IMG/VR virus record: IMGVR_UViG_3300034093_000809
Coordinates: 1 to 29,450 of that record
Length of the DNA: 29,450 bases
Reading direction: 5' to 3' (one strand)
Origin: a virus
A program made the position numbers and the translations under genes. Of the stretch, positions 9,097 through 16,160 are shown in pieces. A model generated the notes under the pieces. The model had not been told where the DNA came from, searched no databases, and worked only from the letters and a program-made list of their open reading frames with translations. Numbering within the stretch: the first letter of the stretch is position 1; each line of letters starts with the position of its first letter.

Positions 9097-9564
9097 TCAA
9101 TCCCCGTGTAATAATTTTGATGTTTCGTTTTGGTATCTAATAATAAGTTCTTCAACCAATTTTTCTTTGCTTTCATCTGTTAAACCAATTATTCCCTCGC
9201 CATATTCGGCGAATAAATCCGTTGTTTGTCCAAATTCATCTATTTTTATTGGGTCGGCGTCAATTTCAATTGCCAAATCCAATATTGCAATACTCATTGA
9301 GCGATAAAATTCGCCGGTATCAAATAACGTGTATGGTGTTCCGGCTTGCTTTTCTGGGTTTAACATTTCCGTATACATTGAATAAGTCCCAATAATTTCG
9401 CCCAATTCATCAACGCCCTCATTATATAATTGATCCCAACGAATCCAATCTAATATTTGCTCTTTAAAATCTGAATCTTTGAAAACTTCGCGCCAAATTT
9501 CCGCATGCTTTATTTGAATTGCACGGCGTAACGCATCCCCTAACAAAGTATTCATTAACTCCAT
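9097..9564 (-). CDS. Tail completion / assembly protein (155 aa)
   Basis: This is the first gene after the terminator that follows the tail-tube genes. The middle of the protein reads AGTPYTLFDTGEFYRSMS and later FAEYGEGIIGLTDESK. This pattern of a DTGxFY motif followed by a (F/Y)GExIxGL motif resembles tail-completion or virion-morphogenesis proteins. It has no membrane segment or catalytic motif. A TAACTTTG box ends five bases before the ATG, so the transcript could be nearly leaderless. A second in-frame ATG lies at 9555. A role as tail-completion protein or as the first of two chaperone genes cannot be separated from sequence alone. Confidence 0.75.
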   Translation of the reverse strand: MELMNTLLGDALRRAIQIKHAEIWREVFKDSDFKEQILDWIRWDQLYNEGVDELGEIIGTYSMYTEMLNPEKQAGTPYTLFDTGEFYRSMSIAILDLAIEIDADPIKIDEFGQTTDLFAEYGEGIIGLTDESKEKLVEELIIRYQNETSKLLHGD

Positions 9565-9568
9565 GAAA

Positions 9569-9576
9569 CAAAGTTA
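9569..9576 (-). promoter_or_regulatory. TAACTTTG -7 box before the tail genes
   Basis: The minus strand reads TAACTTTG, a full match to the Bacteroidota -7 consensus TAnnTTTG. It stands between the terminator hairpin and the ATG at 9564. No clear -33 TTG is present at the usual distance, where the hairpin lies. If used, transcription would start at or within the first codon. Confidence 0.45.
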
Positions 9577-9577
9577 T

Positions 9578-9605
9578 TAAAAAAGGGGTGCATAATTACA
9601 CCCCT
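9578..9605 (-). terminator. Rho-independent terminator after the tail-tube genes
   Basis: On the minus strand AGGGGTG pairs with CACCCCT around an 8-base loop and is followed directly by six T residues. It lies 24 bases after the stop of the 55-residue gene and 14 bases before the next ATG. It should reduce expression of the tape measure and tail tip relative to the abundant head and tube proteins. Confidence 0.85.
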
Positions 9606-9629
9606 AATTTGTTAATAATTAACACGTTT

Positions 9630-9797
9630 TTACACGTTCTTTTTGGCTTTCTTTTTTGTGGTTCCATTAACTTGTTCCCACGCAATTTTAACGATGTCTT
9701 TGCGTAGATAGGCGAATGTTTCGTAACACGTTGTTAACGTATTTTTTGCCAAATAATCAGCATTAAACGTTGTGTTACCTATTTTAACGCAATTCAT
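9630..9797 (-). CDS. Small basic protein after the tail tube (55 aa)
   Basis: The ATG at 9797 shares one base with the stop of the tail-tube gene (TAATG), which indicates translational coupling. The product starts MNCVKIGNTTFNADYLAKNT, contains LRKDIVKIAW and ends in a lysine-rich tail (TTKKKAKKNV). Small basic proteins in this position are common in related phages, and the gene accounts for most of the space between the tail-tube stop and the terminator. Function is unknown; the basic tail suggests contact with an acidic partner or nucleic acid. Confidence 0.78.
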   Translation of the reverse strand: MNCVKIGNTTFNADYLAKNTLTTCYETFAYLRKDIVKIAWEQVNGTTKKKAKKNV

Positions 9798-10699
9798 TAC
9801 ACCTCAAAATAAGACGTTTCACCATCGTAACCATCCTTTGCAACGGATAATGTCAACGAATCACCAACCGTTTGCGCGGTGTACGTAATAACGTATGTTC
9901 CCGCCGGGCTTTCTGTTACTGATAACGGCGTAATTGCCAACGATGTTGTGTTATTAAACAACGTCCAATCAGTACCCAATGTTGCACCTTGATAAATGAT
10001 TGGATTTAACGCCGTTCCATAATCAAATTTTGCATCAAAAGTAATTGAACCGGATGCAATGGTAATGTTTGGAAAATTAACATCAATCAAACCATTCAAA
10101 TCGTTAAAATTAACACCCGCTTCCGTTGGCGTAATCATGTACATTGTTCCCTCATCAAATAAACGGTCAAAATCAAACGCAACCATTATTTTTGAAGTGG
10201 TTGAATCCGTTGCAAACATGTACTTTGGATCGAATGATGGATTATCAACCGGTATTGGATACAATTCCGTCCCAACTTTTGAACCGATTAAATTGCCGTT
10301 TACGTCAACGATATAAACCCCAAAATCAACGCATCTGTTGTTTTGTAGTTTTGAAAGTAACGTTGGCGATGAATCTTCCGCCCAAAGTTCACCAGAAAAA
10401 GAACGTTTTCCTTGTCTCAGGAATACCATTCGCCCGCTGTTTGCCTCTTCAAATTGGCTATCTGCTTTTGGCAATTCAACGTTTTCGAATATTGGCGTTG
10501 GAAACCAACGTTTTGAAGCGTCAATCTCGTTAATTAAATCATTCCATGCTGGCAACGGAGACGTTAAATCAATATAATTTAACGAACCATCATTCGCAAC
10601 CAATGGAACCGTTATTAATTTACTTGTTACCGATTGTATCGGCAAACAATTTGGGCGTCCCGTGTTGGACAATCCCGCTTTACAATTACATCCTAACAT
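9797..10699 (-). CDS. Major tail tube protein (300 aa)
   Basis: This is a beta-rich 300-residue protein lying between the neck genes and the tape measure. The N-terminus carries a cysteine motif (MLGCNCKAGLSNTGRPNC). A central region of about 60-200 residues would be the tube domain (FLRQGKRSFSGELWAED and YMFATDSTTSKIMVAFDF). The C-terminal 90 residues (GATLGTDWTLFNNTTSLAIT onward, ending TSYFEV) resemble a small Ig-like surface domain. The strong terminator after the next small gene suits a highly expressed product. Assignment rests on position, size and fold type rather than one diagnostic motif. Confidence 0.78.
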   Translation of the reverse strand: MLGCNCKAGLSNTGRPNCLPIQSVTSKLITVPLVANDGSLNYIDLTSPLPAWNDLINEIDASKRWFPTPIFENVELPKADSQFEEANSGRMVFLRQGKRSFSGELWAEDSSPTLLSKLQNNRCVDFGVYIVDVNGNLIGSKVGTELYPIPVDNPSFDPKYMFATDSTTSKIMVAFDFDRLFDEGTMYMITPTEAGVNFNDLNGLIDVNFPNITIASGSITFDAKFDYGTALNPIIYQGATLGTDWTLFNNTTSLAITPLSVTESPAGTYVITYTAQTVGDSLTLSVAKDGYDGETSYFEV

Positions 10700-10711
10700 T
10701 TTTTTTATTTT

Positions 10712-11389
10712 TTAACATTTACAATTTTGTTTATATTTCTTTAAGTTGATTCGTAATTCAACCCCGCTTAAATTTGCATCCAATATGTTTTTAAACATCC
10801 CATTTTGTTGTTCAACACCAAACCGGCTAAACGTTATAACCTCATAATTTTCAATTGTTTCAAATGCGCGATCCGATTTAATAACATCAATAAACGCATT
10901 CGATAATTGTTCCATTGGATAAACTACATTATCGCGATGGTCTGAAACATAAAATTGAGTAACATTCGTTTCATCCAAAAAAAACAATCTCAAATCACTT
11001 TCAAAATCAATTGTTGATTCGCGCCCGAACTTTTGATAACGGATTAATTCAACCAACCAAACCAACGGCGTTTTACTCATTACTGAATTATTCGCCTTTG
11101 TCCATTCCATGTTTGCGGCTAACTTTGTTCCGGTTTGCCAATACGGAACAGGTAAAAAACAAATGCCATCTAAATCGTTTGAATGGTTTATTGGTTCCGC
11201 TTTAATCCATTCGTTCGGTTCAATGTTGGTAATCAAATAAATATTGCCGTTATCGTCAATTATTTGCTTGCCTATTCGCGCCCATTTGGTATCGCAAAAT
11301 AGCGTTTTATCAACGTCAAACGTTCCGGTTATTGAATTATCAATTGATAACACTAAATCCTTAACAATATTTGAAATTTCGCCCGTCAT
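10712..11389 (-). CDS. Neck / head-tail joining protein (225 aa)
   Basis: The start is the ATG at 11389, which overlaps the preceding stop by four bases (ATGA). The two codons before it (TTG GTT) are not needed. The protein is mixed alpha/beta, with CDTKWARIGKQIIDDNGNIY and PVPYWQTGTKLAANMEW near the front, and ends NLKKYKQNCKC. The CxC at the very end is notable because the next gene, the tail tube, starts with MLGCNC. Its place between the head-tail adaptor and the tail tube argues for a head-closure or tail-terminator role. I cannot name the family. Confidence 0.7.
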   Translation of the reverse strand: MTGEISNIVKDLVLSIDNSITGTFDVDKTLFCDTKWARIGKQIIDDNGNIYLITNIEPNEWIKAEPINHSNDLDGICFLPVPYWQTGTKLAANMEWTKANNSVMSKTPLVWLVELIRYQKFGRESTIDFESDLRLFFLDETNVTQFYVSDHRDNVVYPMEQLSNAFIDVIKSDRAFETIENYEVITFSRFGVEQQNGMFKNILDANLSGVELRINLKKYKQNCKC

Positions 11390-12399
11390 AACCAATAAAC
11401 CATGTTTTTACGCACTCCATTAAACTTTTTAAAATCGCCCAATCCAACTTTCACGGCTTTTGCCGTTCCCAATGTTCCGGTGTTTGGGTGTGTATTGCTT
11501 GCCAATGTGAAAACATCATTAACAGAATAACCCGAACCCGGCGCATAAATGCCGATTGTTTGTATTTCCCCATTTCCCAATGGCGCGGTAACCGTTATTG
11601 TTTGATCATTATTTCCGCCGTCAATCGTTAAAACATCGCCAATTGAATAACCGGAACCCGGTTCAATTATTTCAATATTGGTTGGAACCCCGGATGGCGT
11701 TGTAAATACGCGAACCGTTGCACCTCCAATTCCAAACAATGGGTAAATTGTTCCGTTAACATAACCAGAACCAACAGAACTTGGCGTAAATGCGCGAATT
11801 CCGTTTATTCCATAGGATGTAAATTCAATTACTCCATTTGTTCCGGTGCCTTGTGTTAAATTGGATAACCAATAGTAACCATCGTAACCATTGCCCTCTG
11901 TTAATAATGCAATATTTAACAATTGTCCAATTGGGGCGTTGTAATTTTCAACAATATACCATTGAACCGCTCGATAAGTTCGGATTGCCTCATTATAACG
12001 CGTATACATCATTGAATAAAGCGTTGTGGCGGTTGTTGAATTCTCATTTGATGGAATTACCAACCCGTTCGGCGTTGTTTGGTTTGTGGTGTCCTTTAAA
12101 TACTCAAAATAAATAAAGCCTTTCAACATTTGCTTAATGCCCTCAGAAATAACAATTTTATTTGGAAACAATATATTTGAATCCATTTCAAACGGATTAA
12201 ATATTGTTACAAAATTTGGTGATTGCGGGACGTTAAACGGGTCTAAATCTGAAATGAATTCATTATATAACGATGCACCAAATAATTCGATTAAATACCT
12301 ACGTTCGTAAATATCAATGTAATCTTGTAATTTGGATTGATCGTATAAACCCGAATGGATTTCATATTTGCCCGTAAAATCTGAAATGTTGATTATCAT
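11386..12399 (-). CDS. Head-tail adaptor with inserted GSGY repeats (337 aa)
   Basis: Residues 1-165 are mostly helical (DFTGKYEIHSGLYDQSKLQ, then YIDIYERRYLIELFGASLY), as expected for a head-tail adaptor that docks under the portal. Residues 170-320 are a glycine-rich beta insertion with three GSGY units at 210, 248 and 288, each followed by a segment such as SIGDVLTID. The short C-terminus (FKKFNGVRKNMVYWL) looks like the original end of the adaptor, so the repeats appear to be inserted rather than appended. The gene starts two bases after the stop of the 100-residue gene. The adaptor role is from position and helical content. Confidence 0.72.
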   Translation of the reverse strand: MIINISDFTGKYEIHSGLYDQSKLQDYIDIYERRYLIELFGASLYNEFISDLDPFNVPQSPNFVTIFNPFEMDSNILFPNKIVISEGIKQMLKGFIYFEYLKDTTNQTTPNGLVIPSNENSTTATTLYSMMYTRYNEAIRTYRAVQWYIVENYNAPIGQLLNIALLTEGNGYDGYYWLSNLTQGTGTNGVIEFTSYGINGIRAFTPSSVGSGYVNGTIYPLFGIGGATVRVFTTPSGVPTNIEIIEPGSGYSIGDVLTIDGGNNDQTITVTAPLGNGEIQTIGIYAPGSGYSVNDVFTLASNTHPNTGTLGTAKAVKVGLGDFKKFNGVRKNMVYWL

Positions 12400-12402
12400 T
12401 TT

Positions 12403-12705
12403 TTATTTTATTAATTTACCAAACCCACGTTTTAAGAACAATTTCAACCTTTCGCCCGTAATTCTGTAAACTTGCCCTTTGATTAAATGCTTTGATTCGC
12501 CGTTTGATTCAAAGTTGTAAAAATCTTTGTCGTTAATGTCAACATCAATGTTTAAACCCTCATCGTTTTTGATCAATTTTGCATCAATTTTTGGGGTTTC
12601 AACTTCAACCGTTAATCCGTTTTCATCGCGTTTTATTTCGATGTCAATGTTTTTGGTATCGATTGAAATATTTACCGGCTTTTTGGTTCGTTTTTTCTTT
12701 TCCAT
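12403..12705 (-). CDS. Small basic head-region protein with internal repeat (100 aa)
   Basis: The gene lies between the capsid and adaptor genes. It begins with a lysine-rich segment (MEKKKRTKKPVN). It then has two tandem copies of an 18-residue strand pair, at residues 19-36 (NIDIEIKRDENGLTVEVE) and 39-56 (KIDAKLIKNDEGLNIDVD). It ends in another basic segment (FLKRGFGKLIK). A hairpin and a TAAATTTG box lie directly upstream. It could be a head-decoration or assembly protein. No family is recognised. Confidence 0.72.
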   Translation of the reverse strand: MEKKKRTKKPVNISIDTKNIDIEIKRDENGLTVEVETPKIDAKLIKNDEGLNIDVDINDKDFYNFESNGESKHLIKGQVYRITGERLKLFLKRGFGKLIK

Positions 12706-12710
12706 ATCTG

Positions 12711-12718
12711 CAAATTTA
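12711..12718 (-). promoter_or_regulatory. TAAATTTG -7 box after the capsid gene
   Basis: The minus strand reads TAAATTTG, matching TAnnTTTG. It sits between the hairpin after the capsid gene and the ATG at 12705. Only five bases separate the box from the ATG, so the transcript would be leaderless or nearly so. No -33 TTG was identified. Confidence 0.45.
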
Positions 12719-12721
12719 AAG

Positions 12722-12739
12722 GGGGCGAATTCACGCCCC
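12722..12739 (-). terminator. GC-rich hairpin after the major capsid gene
   Basis: GGGGCG pairs with CGCCCC around a 6-base loop, seven bases after the capsid stop. Only three T residues follow on the minus strand, so it is a weak or partial terminator, or an RNA-stabilising hairpin that protects the capsid message. Confidence 0.6.
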
Positions 12740-12745
12740 GCTTAA

Positions 12746-13945
12746 TTAATCGTTAATTGCTGCAATATCCGTTGCAATTGTTCCGGTAACGAATGCGTTT
12801 ACATCGTTTGCCTTTACATAATGAACTAATCGCGCCTCTGCAATGATCGATAACATGTTTCTTTGGAAATCGTCTTTGTTATGTCCAACTTGCATGTTTA
12901 CGCCCTCGCGAACTCTTACATTTGACTTGCTGAAATCACCAACTAAATATGTTCCCGCGGCAATGTTTGAAGTTACCACAACCGGCAAATTCGCAACATA
13001 TGAAAGCCCGTTTGCATCCATTAGGAACATTGGGAACGTATATTCGCCCGTTGTTGTTTTGGTTAATTGCATTGCGGCAACATCCATTGGATTTAATACA
13101 ACGTGCGTTGGCTCAAAGTTAGCCGCTTGAATTTGTGCAATTGCAATACGGATAACATCCGATAAATTAGCATTAACAACAGCGCCCGCAAATGAACCCG
13201 GTGCAAAGTTTTGAGCGATATTTATAAGACCGTTCAAAGAAGTACCGCCCGCACCATTCAATAATGCATCTTCAATTGCTTGTTCGATTGATTCCATTAA
13301 ATCGGTGTTAATTTCCGATTGGATAAATGCCAAATCCGCCAACATTTCTTTTGAAACGCGAATCATTGCTGCAACCTTTTTAACTTCTTCTGAAACCTCC
13401 AAATAATTTGGTTGAACCGTTGTTTTTAATTCGCCCTCAGCCGTCCAAGTTGAAACCGTTTCGGTTGTTTGTGCAACATATGTAACAAATTTTGATGTTG
13501 TTGTTCCCGCGTTTACGATGTTACGGATTTTTATAACCGGTCTTTTAACGCGGTTAACACCCGGCTCTAATACGCTCAAAGCAATATTTCCATCGTAATT
13601 TTGTGTTATTGAGGTTTGTTCCGCCTTAACTTCTAAATCAAACGTTTGTCCTTTTTGAACCGCTTCAACAATTTGCGCGTGCTTTTCAGCAAATGCGCTT
13701 GTCATTGCATCCGCTAAATTTTTTGGTGCTGATTTTGGCAATGCTTTTTCGTTCATTGCTTCTAATTTGCCCTCCATTTTTGCGATTGCTTTTACTAACT
13801 CATCGCTTTTCAATTCCAACGATTTGAAACCGTCCAATTGCGTTTTTAAATCATCCATTTCGCTTTTTGTAGCGGCTCCGGATAGCTTTTCTGAAACAAG
13901 GTTGTTTATCTTTTCAACCACTTGTTCCGGTGTTAAATTTTCCAT
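12746..13945 (-). CDS. Major capsid protein, HK97 fold (399 aa)
   Basis: The N-terminal 100 residues are a helical, charged delta-type scaffold domain (MENLTPEQVVEKINNLVSEK onward). This is removed by the protease encoded just upstream in many HK97-type phages. The rest has the layout of the HK97 capsid family: an N-arm region around 115-135, RPVIKIRNIVNAGTTTSKF, the TWTAEGELKTT segment near the E-loop, VSKEMLADLAFIQSEI in the long helix, GAGGTSLNGLI, HVVLNPMDVAAMQ, and a C-terminal GDFSKSNVRVREGV. It contains no cysteine. It starts five bases after the protease stop and is followed by a GC-rich hairpin. The exact cleavage site cannot be read from sequence. Confidence 0.95.
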   Translation of the reverse strand: MENLTPEQVVEKINNLVSEKLSGAATKSEMDDLKTQLDGFKSLELKSDELVKAIAKMEGKLEAMNEKALPKSAPKNLADAMTSAFAEKHAQIVEAVQKGQTFDLEVKAEQTSITQNYDGNIALSVLEPGVNRVKRPVIKIRNIVNAGTTTSKFVTYVAQTTETVSTWTAEGELKTTVQPNYLEVSEEVKKVAAMIRVSKEMLADLAFIQSEINTDLMESIEQAIEDALLNGAGGTSLNGLINIAQNFAPGSFAGAVVNANLSDVIRIAIAQIQAANFEPTHVVLNPMDVAAMQLTKTTTGEYTFPMFLMDANGLSYVANLPVVVTSNIAAGTYLVGDFSKSNVRVREGVNMQVGHNKDDFQRNMLSIIAEARLVHYVKANDVNAFVTGTIATDIAAIND

Positions 13946-13950
13946 TTGTT

Positions 13951-14703
13951 TTACTTTAAATTGTTTATTACTTTACTCCAATTAAACGCATCATTTACCG
14001 GCTTAACATCTGGCGAATGCTTAATTATCTGCGGTTCGCTTTTTGCAAGTGTTACTAATTGCGCGTTTAAATATTTTAATTTCATTTCCATTTCAAATAA
14101 CCGTTCATCCGATCCCTTTCCGTTGCTTAATGCTTTAATGACAACATCAATTTCCCCGGATAACTTTTCGATGTAATCAACTTTGTTTTCGCTTTTCATT
14201 ACATCAACAACGTTCGTATATTCATTGGCTCCAAACGTAACCGCGGAACCCTCAAACAACATCAATTCCGTTATATTCCAATAACCGCCCGCGGGCATTG
14301 TTGGGTCTTCAATCCATTTCATTTTATCCGAAATATATCTGAATCCAATTGAATGTTCGCGAATTATTCCATCGGCGTAATCATTCCATGCATCATTTCC
14401 AACGGTTGAATTGCCCAATTGACCAATTGCAAAAAGCCCTTTTTCATCTTCTTGTAAATCCAAAAATTTACCAATTGGTTTTTCCCAATCATGCCAACGT
14501 AAAAATGCAATTTGGCGATTGGAACCACTATTAACGCCGCGTTCTTGAATTGATTTACTGAATGCACCCCGGCGTATAATATCATTATCTGAATCTAAAA
14601 TATCGAATTTGGATAAATAAACGGCAACTTGTCGTTTTTCTGAATCCATATCCTTTATTTCAAAGGCGTTTTTTATGTCGTATATGCTTTGTTGTTTTTT
14701 CAT
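13951..14703 (-). CDS. HK97-type prohead protease (250 aa)
   Basis: The protein belongs to the caudovirus prohead protease (U35) family. Visible hallmarks are KRQVAVYLSKFDILDSDNDI near residues 23-42, the histidine of FLRWHDWEKPIGKF (H71) and the serine of IIREHSIGF (S118), the expected catalytic pair. ELMLFEGSAVTFGAN follows as the third conserved block. A charged C-terminal region of about 80 residues (from 165) may act in scaffolding. The ATG overlaps the portal stop by four bases, and the capsid gene follows at once. It should process the capsid delta domain and other prohead proteins. It contains no cysteine. Confidence 0.93.
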   Translation of the reverse strand: MKKQQSIYDIKNAFEIKDMDSEKRQVAVYLSKFDILDSDNDIIRRGAFSKSIQERGVNSGSNRQIAFLRWHDWEKPIGKFLDLQEDEKGLFAIGQLGNSTVGNDAWNDYADGIIREHSIGFRYISDKMKWIEDPTMPAGGYWNITELMLFEGSAVTFGANEYTNVVDVMKSENKVDYIEKLSGEIDVVIKALSNGKGSDERLFEMEMKLKYLNAQLVTLAKSEPQIIKHSPDVKPVNDAFNWSKVINNLK

Positions 14704-16130
14704 AATGTTGTTTGTTGTGGTGTTTCTGTTATCATTGATGCGGCGATATTTTCCGCATAACCATAGTAGTTAACCAATGTATTAATTGCCGTTTGTCTTG
14801 TCATTTGACCGGTTGAAACCGCCGTATTTAAACTAATAATTCCATCCAATCCCCCAACGGTTCCGCGCAATTGCGTTTGTGCCTGTTGTAAGCCCGCCGC
14901 CATTGATTCCGTTTTGTCGATTTTTTCAAGCGTTACGCCGAATTCATCCGCATATTGTTGTTGTGTTATAACGCCATCTTGCAACATAACGGAATACGTT
15001 TCAACCCTTGTTTTTTCTGCGGTTGCTTTGCTTTGTTCATCGTCTTGCAATACCGGTAAATGGCTAAAATCCGCTTTCAAATAATAACCCTCATCCGCCA
15101 ATTTCATTTGTTGCATTATAGTGTTATACATTTCTTGCGTTTCCGGAATAATGGTGTCCGTATAAACCATGCGTATTGAATCCCGAACGTTGCTAAATGT
15201 TGATCCCTTATCGTTTGAAAATAGGTTGTAATTCAATCCGTATGCATCAATAATTGCAAGTTTATCCGCGGTCAATTCCTCAAACAACATCAAATCCCGT
15301 GTTGGATATGACATCGGCGTCCAATTAACTTGGCTTTCTGTTATCATTAACTCATCCTTTGAGCGATTATACCAATCTTTTTGAATGGTTCTTTTTTCCT
15401 CAGGTGTCATTGGAATAACGCCCCCCATGTCGGAATTCTGCGCGCTCAATATACCAATTGCACCGATATTTTCAAGTAATACGTTGCGTTTGTGGTAACT
15501 TGCTTTGATATTTGACAAAGGGAATTTTAACGCGTCCAAACGGCTTGTCGGCTTCACGATGCTCATTCCATCCGCCGTTGTTAAATAAATAACATCTTCA
15601 ACGCTTAATGATTCGTATTTATCGCCATCGTATTTGAAACGGAAACCATTTATTAAGCCGTTAACGTCCATTTGTTTTAACGTTGCCCCGCTTAAATCAA
15701 TTTGCATTTTGCCGGATGGCAATGTTATCATTAAATTACGCACGTCCATTGATCGCACGGGCGCATACGCAAACGAATTGGAATATAATGCATCATTCAC
15801 GCTTAAACTATAAACAACATCGCCCCAACTTTGCATGGGGTTTGGCTTTTTTATTAGGTCGTTTAACCAATGATTTGTAACAACGTTTTTATCCGCATCG
15901 TAAAGAACCGGAATGTTTGAACTCATCATTGATGCGCGTTTGTCAATAACCGCGCGTAATTCTGGGATTGATAGGAACCATTCCCACGCATTGTTTGTGT
16001 CAATCCATACGGGCGTTTTAACACCCCACAATTGCGTTTGCCACGGCATTAACCGTTGCATTTGGTTTATATATCGGTTTTGGTAATCGGAATCAATACC
16101 AAAAAATGCTTGCCAAAAATTTAAATCCAT
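14700..16130 (-). CDS. Portal protein (476 aa)
   Basis: Gene order (TerL, portal, protease, capsid) and sequence both fit an HK97-type portal. Recognisable segments are AVIDKRASMMSSNIPVLYD near residue 60, HWLNDLIKKPNPMQSWGD, the ALYSNSFAYAPVRS block, EDVIYLTTADGM, and the stem region VNWTPMSYPTRDLMLFEEL followed by YGLNYNLFSNDKGSTFSN. The C-terminus (ITQQQYADEFGVTLEKID) is the usual portal tail. Twelve copies would form the ring at the capsid vertex through which DNA is packaged. The ATG at 16130 is used; an ATG five bases upstream meets a stop after four codons. There is no cysteine. Confidence 0.93.
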   Translation of the reverse strand: MDLNFWQAFFGIDSDYQNRYINQMQRLMPWQTQLWGVKTPVWIDTNNAWEWFLSIPELRAVIDKRASMMSSNIPVLYDADKNVVTNHWLNDLIKKPNPMQSWGDVVYSLSVNDALYSNSFAYAPVRSMDVRNLMITLPSGKMQIDLSGATLKQMDVNGLINGFRFKYDGDKYESLSVEDVIYLTTADGMSIVKPTSRLDALKFPLSNIKASYHKRNVLLENIGAIGILSAQNSDMGGVIPMTPEEKRTIQKDWYNRSKDELMITESQVNWTPMSYPTRDLMLFEELTADKLAIIDAYGLNYNLFSNDKGSTFSNVRDSIRMVYTDTIIPETQEMYNTIMQQMKLADEGYYLKADFSHLPVLQDDEQSKATAEKTRVETYSVMLQDGVITQQQYADEFGVTLEKIDKTESMAAGLQQAQTQLRGTVGGLDGIISLNTAVSTGQMTRQTAINTLVNYYGYAENIAASMITETPQQTTL

Positions 16131-16152
16131 TTCATATTGATTAGATTTTAAG

Positions 16153-16160
16153 CAAAGTTA
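16153..16160 (-). promoter_or_regulatory. TAACTTTG -7 box before the portal gene
   Basis: TAACTTTG on the minus strand matches the Bacteroidota -7 box. Its first three bases are the TerL stop codon. It precedes the portal ATG by 22 bases, giving room for a short leader. It has the same eight bases as the box before the tail genes at 9569. No convincing -33 element was seen. Confidence 0.4.

Noticed and set aside
9097-9176. Possible lambda G/GT-like programmed -1 frameshift between the two genes before the tape measure
   Set aside because: The downstream frame is +1 relative to the upstream one, there is no slippery heptamer in the right phase, and an ATG at 9092 four bases after the stop explains translation simply.
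9093-9176. 28-residue N-terminal extension of the chaperone-like gene
   Set aside because: It is an out-of-frame reading of the preceding gene's C-terminus, and the internal ATG at 9092 has the spacing seen elsewhere in this genome.
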